Positions 39,530 through 48,656 of a stretch of 64,000 nt of DNA are shown in pieces. The notes beneath the pieces were generated by a model that did no database searches, had not been told where the DNA came from, and was given only the letters and a program-made list of their open reading frames with translations. The stretch's first letter is position 1; each line of letters begins with the position of its first letter. The stretch is from NCBI RefSeq assembly GCF_003391115.1, contig NZ_QTJP01000001.1, positions 496,001 through 560,000 of the forward strand, in the 5' to 3' direction. The position numbers and the translations under genes are program-made. The DNA comes from Sphingomonas crusticola. Its GTDB lineage: Bacteria; Pseudomonadota; Alphaproteobacteria; Sphingomonadales; Sphingomonadaceae.

Positions 39530-40780
39530 TCAGTTCGCGCCGATGAGCGTGGAAGGCGTAAGATCGGGCGCGACCACGACCATGTCATAGCCTTCGACCA
39601 TCCGGCGCCAGGCGGTGCTCATGTCCGCGGGCGACCGCTCCCGTAAGGGCCGCAGATCGATCAGGATCCAGTCGCGTGCGCCAGTGGCGCTGTCCGGCAA
39701 CGCATCCTTGAGCCAGGCATAATCCGGGTCCTGCGTCATCACGAACGGCTCGTGACGGACGGGCCGGCCGACGCCGGCATATAAAGCGTGAACGCCCCTC
39801 GCACCATAAACGGCGATGTGGAGCGAGCCCGTCCCCTGCCCTTCCGCGCGTTCCGCGACGAAATTGCCGACGTCCCTTTGGCCCAGTGCATTCACGCCTT
39901 TCGCCATGTGCACGTCACCGAATTTGAACAAGATGCGGGGCGCTTTCGGGCCTGCCTCAAGATGTTTGACCAAGGTACGCTTCATCAGCCGGGCGCGCTG
40001 CCCGTTGGAGGCAAAGGCCTCGCTATTCTGACCGAGATAGATGGCGCGCGTTTCCACCAGCGCTTGGAACAGGCTGCGAACCCGGTCGCCCCCGTCGCGG
40101 GCGATCGCCGCCCGGGCCTGCGCCAATTGCGGATCGGTGACGCTGAAAAGGAATAGATCGCTCGGAGAGCCGGACGCGCGTGCCTTCGCAGTCGCGGTCA
40201 GGTCCGCCGCTGCCAATGTCTCGATCGCGGCGCGGGCGACCGGCCCGGGACGGGCCGCCAGCATCAGCTCGAAGAGGTGGCCCGATGCGCCGAAGAATTC
40301 CTGGTCGAGCCCCCAGACCTGAAAATGCGGCCCCGCCAGCCGGGCGCATTGGGCGGCCATGTCGCTTTCGTCCAAACCGTTCTGGAAGGCGAACGCATCG
40401 GGATGCGCCTGCATGAAGGCGGCGAGGCGTGCGATGCGGTCGGGACGACGCAGGACGTCGTTCACCACGCGCGCAGCCTCCGGCCCGATCTCGACAGCCA
40501 GCGCGTCGAGCCCGCCAGGCGCCATCAAGCGGCACAGGCCGGTGGTGAATCGCGGGATTTCGCGCGAAAGATGATCCTCACCAATAAGGACGTAACGCGC
40601 ATCCGCCACCGCTGTGGCCAGTATCGCGGCCCCAGGTCCGTGCAATCCGCCGCCATCGACGACCAACGTGGTCCGCGCCCGCGCGAGCCGCGTGGCGAAC
40701 GACACCTTCTCAGCCCGCGCCGGCGTGCAGGCGAGGGGCACGGCCATACAGGCGATCAGTGCTGCCGCGACAATCCTCAA
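39530..40780 (-). CDS. exported EreA/ChaN-like protein
   Basis: A 416-residue exported protein. The signal peptide (IVAAALIACMAVPLACTPARAEK) may be cut after ARA; a Cys at residue 11 in LIAC leaves a lipoprotein possible. The fold of erythromycin esterase and ChaN/TIKI proteins is suggested by VLIGEDH (residues 65-70), LAVEIGPEAA (Glu97) and LFKFGDVHMAKG later, which match in order the catalytic Glu/His positions of that superfamily. The activity is unknown; an esterase, metalloprotease or haem-binding role would all fit. TTG start with AGGAA before it. Last of four exported hydrolase genes in a row, 30 bases after the serine hydrolase. Confidence 0.72.
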   Translation of the reverse strand: MRIVAAALIACMAVPLACTPARAEKVSFATRLARARTTLVVDGGGLHGPGAAILATAVADARYVLIGEDHLSREIPRFTTGLCRLMAPGGLDALAVEIGPEAARVVNDVLRRPDRIARLAAFMQAHPDAFAFQNGLDESDMAAQCARLAGPHFQVWGLDQEFFGASGHLFELMLAARPGPVARAAIETLAAADLTATAKARASGSPSDLFLFSVTDPQLAQARAAIARDGGDRVRSLFQALVETRAIYLGQNSEAFASNGQRARLMKRTLVKHLEAGPKAPRILFKFGDVHMAKGVNALGQRDVGNFVAERAEGQGTGSLHIAVYGARGVHALYAGVGRPVRHEPFVMTQDPDYAWLKDALPDSATGARDWILIDLRPLRERSPADMSTAWRRMVEGYDMVVVAPDLTPSTLIGAN

Positions 40781-40810
40781 TGGCGTTCCTCTTCGCTCGA
40801 TGTCATCTCT

Positions 40811-41899
40811 CTATCCGACCGCGGCCAGTATCGTGCCCATCATCGCGCCGCGATCGAGCGGTGTGGCGCTGTTGCGGCTGTTCATCAAAACCGCGACGAA
40901 GACATCGTCTTCCTGCCGCCAGAACATGACCGCGTTGTAACCGAAATCGCCATCGCCGCCATGGAAGGCGACATGCCGCCCCTTGCGGTCGAGCCAATGG
41001 AACAGCCCTGCTCCGTAACTGATATCGATATTGTCGGGGCCGACATAAGGCCCCCGCCCGTAGGTCGGCGCGCCGCTGAGCAGCAATCTGGCGCGGGTGA
41101 CGGGCTGCAAGCCGGGGCCGGCCAGGAAATAGCGGTTGAGCCGATAGAGGTCGTCGACAGTGCTGCCGATGCCGGCTGCGCCCAGAAGGGACCATGTATT
41201 CGGCCACCTCGACGGAAATCCGATCGCTTTGCCGTCGATATATCCGTTCGCGACCGCCGCTGTCCCAAATCCGCCCATCCCGAAGAAGTTGGTGTTTCGC
41301 AGCCTTGCGGGCTCGAAGATCAGCCGGCGGACGACAGCCTGGAACGATTGCCCCGAGACGCGCTCGATCAGCAATGCCAGGAGCTGAAAATTGACGTTGG
41401 AATAATGGAAGCCCGAGCCGCCTTTGCGGGATGGGACCATCGTCGCGATTTCGGCGAAGGCCTGGATGTTCGTCCTCGGGTCGAGGTCGCCTCCCTCGAG
41501 ATAGTCGGGAAGGCCGGTATCGTTGTTCAAGGCATGGCGGATCTTGATGTCCGCCAGGGGTTGTCCCAGCTCAGGCAGATAATGCCGGATCGGCTTGTCG
41601 AGATCCAACGCGCCCGTCTCCGCCAGCCTGAGCGCGGTTATGGCGGTGAATGTCTTGCCGATCGACAGCACGTCGAAGACCGCATCGGGCGCCGGCGTGG
41701 CTATGGCGCCCGCCTCGTCCGCGACCGCTCCGCGCCAGAGGATGCGCCCCCCTTTGGCGACCAAAGCGGCACCGGTCGCCTTGCCGCTTAAAGCCGCGCG
41801 AACCGCATCGCCGGTCGCGGAGGGGGCGGCCTTTGCCCGGCCCGCCAGTGCGGCAATCAAAGGAAGCACCGCAAAGGCGCGTCGGCTCAATTCGACCAT
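40811..41899 (-). CDS. exported serine hydrolase of the beta-lactamase/DD-peptidase fold
   Basis: A 362-residue class C-like hydrolase. LSRRAFAVLPLIAALAG is a Tat-like signal. The nucleophile motif SIGK lies at residues 79-82, the YSN motif in FHYSNVNFQ and the third HGG motif in VAFHGGDGDFG, so all three active-site boxes are present. The family includes D-aminopeptidases, esterases and beta-lactamases; the sequence does not decide which. GGAGA precedes ATG 41899. It is 48 bases downstream of the S41-like gene and 30 upstream of the EreA-like gene. Confidence 0.88.
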   Translation of the reverse strand: MVELSRRAFAVLPLIAALAGRAKAAPSATGDAVRAALSGKATGAALVAKGGRILWRGAVADEAGAIATPAPDAVFDVLSIGKTFTAITALRLAETGALDLDKPIRHYLPELGQPLADIKIRHALNNDTGLPDYLEGGDLDPRTNIQAFAEIATMVPSRKGGSGFHYSNVNFQLLALLIERVSGQSFQAVVRRLIFEPARLRNTNFFGMGGFGTAAVANGYIDGKAIGFPSRWPNTWSLLGAAGIGSTVDDLYRLNRYFLAGPGLQPVTRARLLLSGAPTYGRGPYVGPDNIDISYGAGLFHWLDRKGRHVAFHGGDGDFGYNAVMFWRQEDDVFVAVLMNSRNSATPLDRGAMMGTILAAVG

Positions 41900-41947
41900 G
41901 ATGGCCGTCTCCTCGCTTCGTGCTGGGCTTCCGCCGCGCGCCCGGCG

Positions 41948-43264
41948 TCAATCGGCATCGCATCGTAGTCCCGTGGGCGCGATACGCTCGGCGGCGGGAT
42001 CGCGCCCGCGCACATAATCGGCAAAGCTCAAGGACGCGGGCAGGCTGGGCGTCAGGCTTCGCGCGTTGAGCCGAAGATAGACCAGGTCGGCGGGAACAGC
42101 CGGGCCGCCGGGCGCATAGATGTGGGCGCGATCGGCATAATGAAGGTTGATGCCCGAATTGGGCAGGAGGACGTTGCCGCCCTCTGCCCAGAAGAACAGC
42201 CGGTCGCCGGGCGCGCTGCCGACGAACACGGGCTTGCCGTCCTGTGCGAGGATGGCGGCCGGAGTGATACCGGCGGAAAAAGTACTCGGTCCGAGGATGA
42301 CGAACAGCCGCCCCCGCTCCTGCGCCAGCGGGCTGTGCGCGATCTGTTCGAACAAGCCTTGAGTCTTCTGGAGATTGCCGCCGGTATTGAAGCGCAGGTC
42401 AACGATCAGGCGTGCCCGGGGGGCGCGCGCAATCTCCGCCAGCACGCGCTCGCCGAATTCCGCAAGCGTGGGGCGGCCCGGCTGATCCTCGGCGCGATTG
42501 AAGGCGAAATAGAGCAGGCCCGCGCCGCACCGCCTGAGATCGTACCATGTTCCCGGCTGCTCGAGGTAAGCCGGCAGCGCGCGGCCGGCGAGCACTTGCA
42601 CCCAGCCCCGCGCGGCGGGATGCGCGGGCGACAGGAACCACCAGCTCTCCTCCGGAACCGTACGCCGCGGCTCGTCGCTGGGAGCCACGCTCGCCGCGAA
42701 GCGCCGGCCGTCCTTCTCCAGTCCCAGCCGCACGCGGCCATCCCCCCGGATCACGCCCGTCCCCAGGAGCGCGTCGGGACTGGTCAGCGAATAGGTGGCC
42801 ATATAGCCGGCCCAGGTCGGTGGCCCCGCATAAAGCGGGCGCACGGCGGCTTCGGCACGATGCATGGATTTGCCCGCAATGCCGGTTATCCGCGCACCCA
42901 GCAGGGCCTGCTGTTCCGGCCGCGTAGCGATGATCCGCCACCCGTCGCTGAACTTCCAGATGCGGATCGGATAGCGCCGCCACCAGCCACGGTTGCGCAG
43001 CAGATAAGCGCGCGTGTGGCCGTTATCGGCAAGGGCGGCGACGCGCGCCAGCTCGGCGACGATCTGCTGGCCGGTCAGTGCCGGGATCGCCTCCGCCAGG
43101 CGGGCAAGGCGTTCATCGGCCAGCGCCCGCCGTTCGGGCGTGAAGCTTCGGTCCTGCCGCAGGAAGTCCGTGCGGGCGACCGCCACATCCTGACGCCAGC
43201 GGTCGACAGCGGCAGGCGGCTGGGCGGCGACAAGGCCGGCGATCAGCAACGTCGAGAGACTCAT
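41948..43264 (-). CDS. exported S41-like peptidase
   Basis: A 438-residue protein with a short signal segment (MSLSTLLIAGLVAAQPPAA). The C-terminal half has the S41 (tail-specific protease) pattern: RLIVDLRFNTGGNLQKT and the nucleophile region LGPSTFSAGITPAAILAQ. An N-terminal domain of about 200 residues includes LADNGHTRAYLL, which is common in S41-like enzymes; a clear PDZ domain is not seen. Substrate unknown. Start ATG 43264 fits a signal peptide, although the frame is open upstream. It is 67 bases after the amidohydrolase gene on the same strand. Confidence 0.83.
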   Translation of the reverse strand: MSLSTLLIAGLVAAQPPAAVDRWRQDVAVARTDFLRQDRSFTPERRALADERLARLAEAIPALTGQQIVAELARVAALADNGHTRAYLLRNRGWWRRYPIRIWKFSDGWRIIATRPEQQALLGARITGIAGKSMHRAEAAVRPLYAGPPTWAGYMATYSLTSPDALLGTGVIRGDGRVRLGLEKDGRRFAASVAPSDEPRRTVPEESWWFLSPAHPAARGWVQVLAGRALPAYLEQPGTWYDLRRCGAGLLYFAFNRAEDQPGRPTLAEFGERVLAEIARAPRARLIVDLRFNTGGNLQKTQGLFEQIAHSPLAQERGRLFVILGPSTFSAGITPAAILAQDGKPVFVGSAPGDRLFFWAEGGNVLLPNSGINLHYADRAHIYAPGGPAVPADLVYLRLNARSLTPSLPASLSFADYVRGRDPAAERIAPTGLRCDAD

Positions 43265-43331
43265 GGGGCCCCCGAGCCGATAATATCGGCCAATGGCTCG
43301 CGGGCGCGCCCCCTGCCCGACATGCACGCGC

Positions 43332-45218
43332 TCACGACCATGCGACCGTGATAATCCACCAGCGCGTGCCGTCGAACAGGAGGTGGATGCTGTTCGTGCC
43401 CGACGAAAAGGCAAGGGCGTCGTTCGGCTGATGCCTCGATTCATAGTCCGACTGAACGAATATGAGATCCCCGAAGGTTTCGCGACGCGACCGCGTCTCG
43501 CGCTCGAAGAAACCCATTTTGTAGAGCAGCGGCTGGCTCCGCGCGATATAGTCGTCGGGGGTCATTATCCTGGCGCGGGCCTGGCCCTGGGCATCGCGAT
43601 GGATCGCGATCATCCTCGCACCCGGATAGAACAGGCTGCGAAACCGGTCCCAGTTCCGTTTCTCGCCCGCCTTGCCCGAAATCACGGCATAGAGCGCGGC
43701 TATGATGGCCTCCGCGGACGCCACATCGCCATTAGCCGCCGGTGCCTGCGCCGCCGGGACAGCGGGGTCCGGCGGCGGCGCCGCCGGCGCGCTCGCCGCA
43801 GCGTCGGCGGCCGCCCGGTCGCGCAGCGCGACAAGCGTGGCGCGGTCATAGGGTCGCCCCCCGGCGATGACCCAATCCGGCTCCCGCAGCACCGCCAGAT
43901 TTTCGAGCGGACTTCCCTTGACGAGGATGAGGTCCGCGCGCGCGCCGACCTCGATCGCTCCGAAATCGGCCTTCCAGTGCAAGCTCGATCCTCCATTGAC
44001 CAACCCGCGCAGGTAATTGCGTGGCACGATCGTCGCGGCGCGCAACGCGGCTTCGGCGCCGAGCCCGGCGCGGGCCAGCGCCTCGATCTCCGCAATCATT
44101 CCGTCGCCCCAGACCTGGAACGACTGGGCGGTATCCGAGCCTGCCATGATCGGCACGCCGGCCTTGTGATAGGCAGCCACGATCCGCCGCCGGATGCGGA
44201 CCAGCCGGTCGGCATCGACCCCGCTCAGGCCGCCTTCTGCGGCGAATTGGCGATGCTGGTCCGCCCATTGCCGGAGCACCGCCGGCGGAACGTAGCGCAT
44301 GGTCGGCCGAGCGCTCAGTACGCCGACCGGCGTGTCCATGTCGGCCAGCCGCTCGAAGATGGCGAGCGTCGGGTCCTGCACGCTGCCGGCGGCCTTCACG
44401 CGCGCGGCAAGGGCGGTGAGTGCCGCATCGCCGATCTGGTCCAATTGCTGGAGAATGGCGGGCGGCGGCACCTGCTCGTAGCCCACGCGCGAGCCCGGCG
44501 GCAGAAGCTCCGCCAGCGCGCTATCAAGATGCTCCACCTCCTCACCGGCCGCCAGCGCCCGGGACAATCCGACTTCGTTGGTGACGTGACCGGCAACCGG
44601 CAGCCCGACCTTGCGGGCCTCGTCCTGGACGGCCTGCCAGACGACGAGATCGGGGAGGTTATGCGATTTGATCAGGTCGAAGCCGGCGGTCCGCGCGCGA
44701 TCGACGGCGGCTATCGCCTGTTGCGGGGTGGTGGTGTTGCCATCATGCAGCGCCGGCGAGGCGGCATAGATGCGCGGCCCCGGGATCCGCCCCCGCTCGA
44801 CCGCGTCGCGCAACGCGATGTGGTTGACGCCGCCCGCCATGCTGCGGACGGTGGTGACCCCGTAAGACAGCATCACCGCGAGCGCGCGTTGCGCCGCATC
44901 GCCGTCGGCGCCGGCCGTGTTGGCGAGATGAACATGCATGTAGACCAGCCCGGGCAGCAGCGTCTCGCCCCGGGCGTCGATGATCCTATATCCCGCGGGT
45001 GGCCGGATCCGGCTGGCCGGCCCGACGCGCACGATCCGCCCATCTGCGACGAGTATTGTGAAATTGCGAAGGATCGCCCCGCCGGACAGGGTCACAATAT
45101 CGGCCCCGGTGACCGCGAGCCCGTGCGCGACCGGCGGCGCCGATACGGGCGGTGCCGCCGCGACAGCCGAACCCAGCAGCGCGGGGACGATCGATGCCAT
45201 CAGCAGCCGCTTGACCAT
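43332..45218 (-). CDS. exported amidohydrolase fused to a C-terminal NTF2-like domain
   Basis: A 628-residue two-domain protein. A signal peptide (LLMASIVPALLGSAVAAAPP) leads to a metal-dependent amidohydrolase (about 35-465) with His95/His97 in VYMHVHLAN, VAGHVTN and AGSDTAQSF. It belongs to the imidazolonepropionase/prolidase-like group. After an Ala/Pro-rich linker (about 470-495) a domain of about 130 residues (496-628) has the layout of NTF2/SnoaL-like folds (IIAALYAVISGKAGEKRNWD, RFRSLFYPGARM, SIHLLFDGTRWWIITVAW). Such domains bind small molecules. Substrate unknown. It follows the AraC gene by 74 bases and begins the run of four exported hydrolases. Confidence 0.87.
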   Translation of the reverse strand: MVKRLLMASIVPALLGSAVAAAPPVSAPPVAHGLAVTGADIVTLSGGAILRNFTILVADGRIVRVGPASRIRPPAGYRIIDARGETLLPGLVYMHVHLANTAGADGDAAQRALAVMLSYGVTTVRSMAGGVNHIALRDAVERGRIPGPRIYAASPALHDGNTTTPQQAIAAVDRARTAGFDLIKSHNLPDLVVWQAVQDEARKVGLPVAGHVTNEVGLSRALAAGEEVEHLDSALAELLPPGSRVGYEQVPPPAILQQLDQIGDAALTALAARVKAAGSVQDPTLAIFERLADMDTPVGVLSARPTMRYVPPAVLRQWADQHRQFAAEGGLSGVDADRLVRIRRRIVAAYHKAGVPIMAGSDTAQSFQVWGDGMIAEIEALARAGLGAEAALRAATIVPRNYLRGLVNGGSSLHWKADFGAIEVGARADLILVKGSPLENLAVLREPDWVIAGGRPYDRATLVALRDRAAADAAASAPAAPPPDPAVPAAQAPAANGDVASAEAIIAALYAVISGKAGEKRNWDRFRSLFYPGARMIAIHRDAQGQARARIMTPDDYIARSQPLLYKMGFFERETRSRRETFGDLIFVQSDYESRHQPNDALAFSSGTNSIHLLFDGTRWWIITVAWS

Positions 45219-45292
45219 AGCCCCCCTCTCGACCGCGCGAGCCTAGCGGGCGGTGAGGCAGGCGAGTTGACGGAAGTTGCGAATTGAGCGGT

Positions 45293-46159
45293 TCAGGCGT
45301 GGGCGGCCTCGCCCGGCCGCAACCGGCGAACCGGCGGCTCGCCAAATGTCCTCTTATAAGCATGGCTGAAGCTGCTCCCGTCGGCGAAGCCGAAGCGATC
45401 GGCGACGAACGCATAGGAATGACCGTCTCCTTCCACCGCGTGACGCGCCAGATTGAGGCGCAGGCGCCGATGATAGGATGCGGGCGTTTCCCCAAAGCAG
45501 TCGCGGAAGCTGCGCAGCAGTTGGAAGGGTGAGACCGCGACCTCCAGTGCAAGTTCGTCGAGCGGGACCGGCCGGCTCGTTACCGAATGCAGATAGGCGC
45601 GAGCAGAATTCATCCGCCGGACGGCCTCGAAACGTGTCCGCCGTTTCAGCCCCGCGACCGCCTCGACCTGATCGTCGAGCGCGAGCAGCGTTTCCGCCGC
45701 CAGCCTCTTCGCCTCCGCCGCTACCCGCCAGGGTTCGTCGATCGCCGGCGCGGGCAGGCTCAACCGCTGAAGTGCATTTCTGAGCGCGGTGCCGAGCATG
45801 CAGCTCGCCGGCAATATTACGGGCGCATCGACAAGTAGGTCGGCCGCGCCATCCCCGGTGGGCAGGAAGATGCAAAGGCCAAGCGTACCCTTCAACTCGC
45901 TCCTGCGGATCTCGGCCTCGGATCCCATCTGCTGCGGGGCGATCATGAACTGATCGTCACCGACCCGATAATGGCGCCCGCCGATCCGGTAATGCTCGGT
46001 CCCGCGCCCGACGTAGCGCAATGTCAGGCCATGCCATTGCGGGCCGACCGCATGTCCATGCAGAATATTGGAACGGATGACCCAGGCGCGTTGCGTCGCG
46101 TCGTCTTCGATGGAGCGCCCGCTAAGTTCCCCGCTCAACTCCGCATAGGCTACCTTCAT
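45293..46159 (-). CDS. AraC-family transcriptional regulator
   Basis: A 288-residue regulator. An N-terminal cupin-like sensing domain (RIGGRHYRVGDDQFMIAPQQ) is followed by two helix-turn-helix units at about residues 195-285 (LDELALEVAVSPFQLLRSFR, GETPASYHRRLRLNLARH, and VADRFGFADGSSFSHAYKRT). It is on the same strand and just upstream of the four exported hydrolases, so it is a strong candidate for their regulator and may share their transcript. The inducer is unknown. The region up to the divergent photolyase (46160-46323) is the likely promoter. Confidence 0.92.
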   Translation of the reverse strand: MKVAYAELSGELSGRSIEDDATQRAWVIRSNILHGHAVGPQWHGLTLRYVGRGTEHYRIGGRHYRVGDDQFMIAPQQMGSEAEIRRSELKGTLGLCIFLPTGDGAADLLVDAPVILPASCMLGTALRNALQRLSLPAPAIDEPWRVAAEAKRLAAETLLALDDQVEAVAGLKRRTRFEAVRRMNSARAYLHSVTSRPVPLDELALEVAVSPFQLLRSFRDCFGETPASYHRRLRLNLARHAVEGDGHSYAFVADRFGFADGSSFSHAYKRTFGEPPVRRLRPGEAAHA

Positions 46160-46323
46160 CGGCCTTCCCCCACGATGCGAGGTGTAGAAGGAGACGCCGC
46201 GTTATCAAGTGGCGGCGGCCGGGGCATGATGTTCGGCGGCTCGCCTGAGCAGCTTCCTCCCCCTCGGTGCCACATCGGGATTCATGCGTTGTGCAGCGCA
46301 CCCGTGCGTAACAGGAACCGCCC

Positions 46324-47697
46324 TTGACCCAAGTCGCCCTTGTCTGGCTGCGCCAGGACCTTCGCCTGACCGATCAGCCCGCCATCATCGCGGCCGCGGC
46401 CGCCGGCGCGATAATTCCCGTCTATGTGCTCGACGACGAGATTCCGGAACCGCGCTATCGGATCGGCGCGGCGCAGCGCTGGTGGCTGCATGGGTCGCTG
46501 ACGCGGCTGGCGGCCGACCTCGAGGCGGCAGGATCGCGGCTGGTGCTGCGGCGAGGACGGTCCGACGTGGTGTTAGGGCGGCTGCTCGCGGAAACCGGCG
46601 CCACGCAAATCCACGCGCTGCGCCACGCCGAGCCGTGGTGGCGCAAGGCCGAGGCCGAGCTGGGCGATCGGCTGGTCCTGCACGACGGCAATGTGCTGGT
46701 GCCGTCACGCGAGGTCCTGACCGGCGGCGGCCAGCCGTTCCGCATCTATTCCGCCTTCTGGCGGGCCCTGCAGACCCACTTGCCCCCTCCCGCCCCGCTG
46801 CCTGCCCCGAAAATATTGCCGCCGCCCGAATGCTGGCCGGCCTCTGACCGATTGAGCGACTGGAAATTGCTGCCGACGCGGCCCGATTGGGCGGCGAGCT
46901 TCGACATGACGCCGGGGGAAGCCGAAGCCGCGCGACAGCTGGCCGATTTCGCAGATCGGGTCGACGATTATGAGACTGCCCGCAATCTGCCTGCCGAGGA
47001 GGGCACGTCGCGCCTGTCGCCGCACCTGCATTTCGGTGAAATCTCGCCGGCGATGGTGTGGCATGGAGTGGCCGGCCATGCCGCATCGGAGAAATTCCGC
47101 AAGGAGCTGGCCTGGCGCGACTTCACCCAAGGGGTGATCCTCGCCCTGCCGGACTATGCGGCGGTCAACGGCAATCGCAAATATGATCGGCTGCCGTGGC
47201 GCACGGGCAAGGCCGCCGAAGCGGATCTGCGCGCATGGCAGAAAGGGCGCACCGGCTATCCGATCGTCGATGCCGGCATGCGCCAATTGTGGGCCACCGG
47301 ATGGATGCACAGCCGCGTGCGGATGATCACCGCATCGTTTCTCGTGAAACATTTGCTGATCGACTGGCGGCGTGGCTGGGACTGGTATTGGGACACGTTG
47401 GTCGACGCCGATTACGGCAATAACAGCGTCAACTGGCAATGGATTGCGGGCACGGGCGTCGGCGCCAACATGTTCAGCCGCATCATGGCGCCGCTGGTCC
47501 AGAGCGAGAAGTTCGGCGCGGGCGACTATATTCGCCGCTGGGTGCCGGAATTGGCCGACATTGCGGATGGGAAGATCCACGATCCCGGGCCGGTGAATGG
47601 CTATCCTGCCAAGATCATCGGCCATCGCGAGGGGCGGGAACGTGCGCTGGAGGCGGCGCGCAGGCTGCGCACGCCAACCGGCACAAGCGACGATTAG
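46324..47697 (+). CDS. phr: deoxyribodipyrimidine photolyase (class I)
   Basis: A 457-residue flavoprotein that repairs UV pyrimidine dimers with blue light. The antenna domain opens ALVWLRQDLRLTDQPAI; the FAD domain has GEISPAMVWHG, LAWRDFTQGV, TGYPIVDAGMRQLWATGWMH and RVRMITASFLVKHLLIDWR, and DADYGNNSVNWQWIAGTG, all class I signatures. It starts at TTG 46324 with AGGAA upstream. It is divergent from araC and convergent with dapA. Whether it is a CPD or another type cannot be settled by eye. Confidence 0.94.
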   Translation: MTQVALVWLRQDLRLTDQPAIIAAAAAGAIIPVYVLDDEIPEPRYRIGAAQRWWLHGSLTRLAADLEAAGSRLVLRRGRSDVVLGRLLAETGATQIHALRHAEPWWRKAEAELGDRLVLHDGNVLVPSREVLTGGGQPFRIYSAFWRALQTHLPPPAPLPAPKILPPPECWPASDRLSDWKLLPTRPDWAASFDMTPGEAEAARQLADFADRVDDYETARNLPAEEGTSRLSPHLHFGEISPAMVWHGVAGHAASEKFRKELAWRDFTQGVILALPDYAAVNGNRKYDRLPWRTGKAAEADLRAWQKGRTGYPIVDAGMRQLWATGWMHSRVRMITASFLVKHLLIDWRRGWDWYWDTLVDADYGNNSVNWQWIAGTGVGANMFSRIMAPLVQSEKFGAGDYIRRWVPELADIADGKIHDPGPVNGYPAKIIGHREGRERALEAARRLRTPTGTSDD

Positions 47698-47735
47698 AAA
47701 CGCACTTCAGACCGGTCGGTCTCGCAAGTTGCTGC

Positions 47736-48611
47736 TCAGCTAAGGCGCGCACGCTCCAACGCGGCATCCACCGCGGCGCGGCTGGCGGCGCCGGGCGGCG
47801 TCATCGGCAGGCGCAGTTCGGTGGGGAAGTCCTGCCGGACCTTGCCGAGGGCATATTTCACCGGCCCGGGGGATGCATCCGTGAACAAGGCGGCGTGGAG
47901 CGGATAGAGCCGGTCCTGCAAGGCCAAGGCATCGGCCCACCGTCCCTCCCGGCACGCCCGCTGAAATGCCGCGCACTCTTTTGGCGCGACGTTGGCGGTC
48001 ACCGAGATGCACCCTGCCCCGCCCATGGCCATGAAGCCGAGCGCCATGTCGTCATTGCCCGACAGCTGGCAGAAGTCGGTGCCGCAGGCGAGCCGTTGGG
48101 CGGAAACGCGGGCGGCGTTGCCGGTGGCGTCCTTCACCCCGATCACGGTCGGCAATCGGGCGAGTTCGGCCATGGTCTCGACCGCGATGTCGACGACGGT
48201 GCGCGCCGGGACATTATAGAGCATGATCGGCAGGTCGCAGCCGGCGGCGAGCGCGCGGAAATGAGCGAGCACGCCTTCCTGATTGGGACGGTTATAATAA
48301 GGCGGCACCAGCAGAGCGGCGTCGGCGCCGGCGGCCTTGGCCGATTGCATGTGGTGAAGCGCGACCCCGGTATCGTTCGAGCCGCAGCCGGCGATGACCG
48401 GCACCCGGCCGGCGGCCTGCTCGACGCAGACCCGCACGACGCGGTCATGCTCCTCGATCGTCATGGTCGCGCTTTCGCCGGTGGTGCCGCACGGCACGAG
48501 CGCGGACGAGCCGGATTCGATCTGCCAGTCGACCAGCGCGCGGAAGGCGGCTTCGTCGATGGCGCCGTTGCGGATCGGCGTAACCAGGGCAGGAATCGAC
48601 CCGCTAAACAT
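47736..48611 (-). CDS. dapA: 4-hydroxy-tetrahydrodipicolinate synthase
   Basis: A 291-residue enzyme condensing pyruvate with aspartate semialdehyde in lysine and diaminopimelate synthesis. The barrel has [41 protein letters not shown] with the active-site Tyr, and [10 protein letters not shown] with the Schiff-base Lys. The frame is open upstream across the divergent slt, but ATG 48611 gives the family length. It is back to back with slt (45 bases), a conserved arrangement, but its usual downstream partner smpB has been separated from it. Confidence 0.97.
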   Translation of the reverse strand: MFSGSIPALVTPIRNGAIDEAAFRALVDWQIESGSSALVPCGTTGESATMTIEEHDRVVRVCVEQAAGRVPVIAGCGSNDTGVALHHMQSAKAAGADAALLVPPYYNRPNQEGVLAHFRALAAGCDLPIMLYNVPARTVVDIAVETMAELARLPTVIGVKDATGNAARVSAQRLACGTDFCQLSGNDDMALGFMAMGGAGCISVTANVAPKECAAFQRACREGRWADALALQDRLYPLHAALFTDASPGPVKYALGKVRQDFPTELRLPMTPPGAASRAAVDAALERARLS

Positions 48612-48656
48612 CCATAGTCCCTTCAATTTCCGCGTCCGCGGCGCCATATCGGGCGT

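Noticed and set aside
39355-39546. 63-codon plus-strand frame between the TupA-like and EreA-like genes
   Set aside because: Arg-rich without motifs, no ribosome binding site, and it runs into the end of the EreA-like gene.
43293-45287. 664-codon open frame on the plus strand across the amidohydrolase
   Set aside because: The minus-strand frame has a signal peptide and active-site motifs; this one has none.
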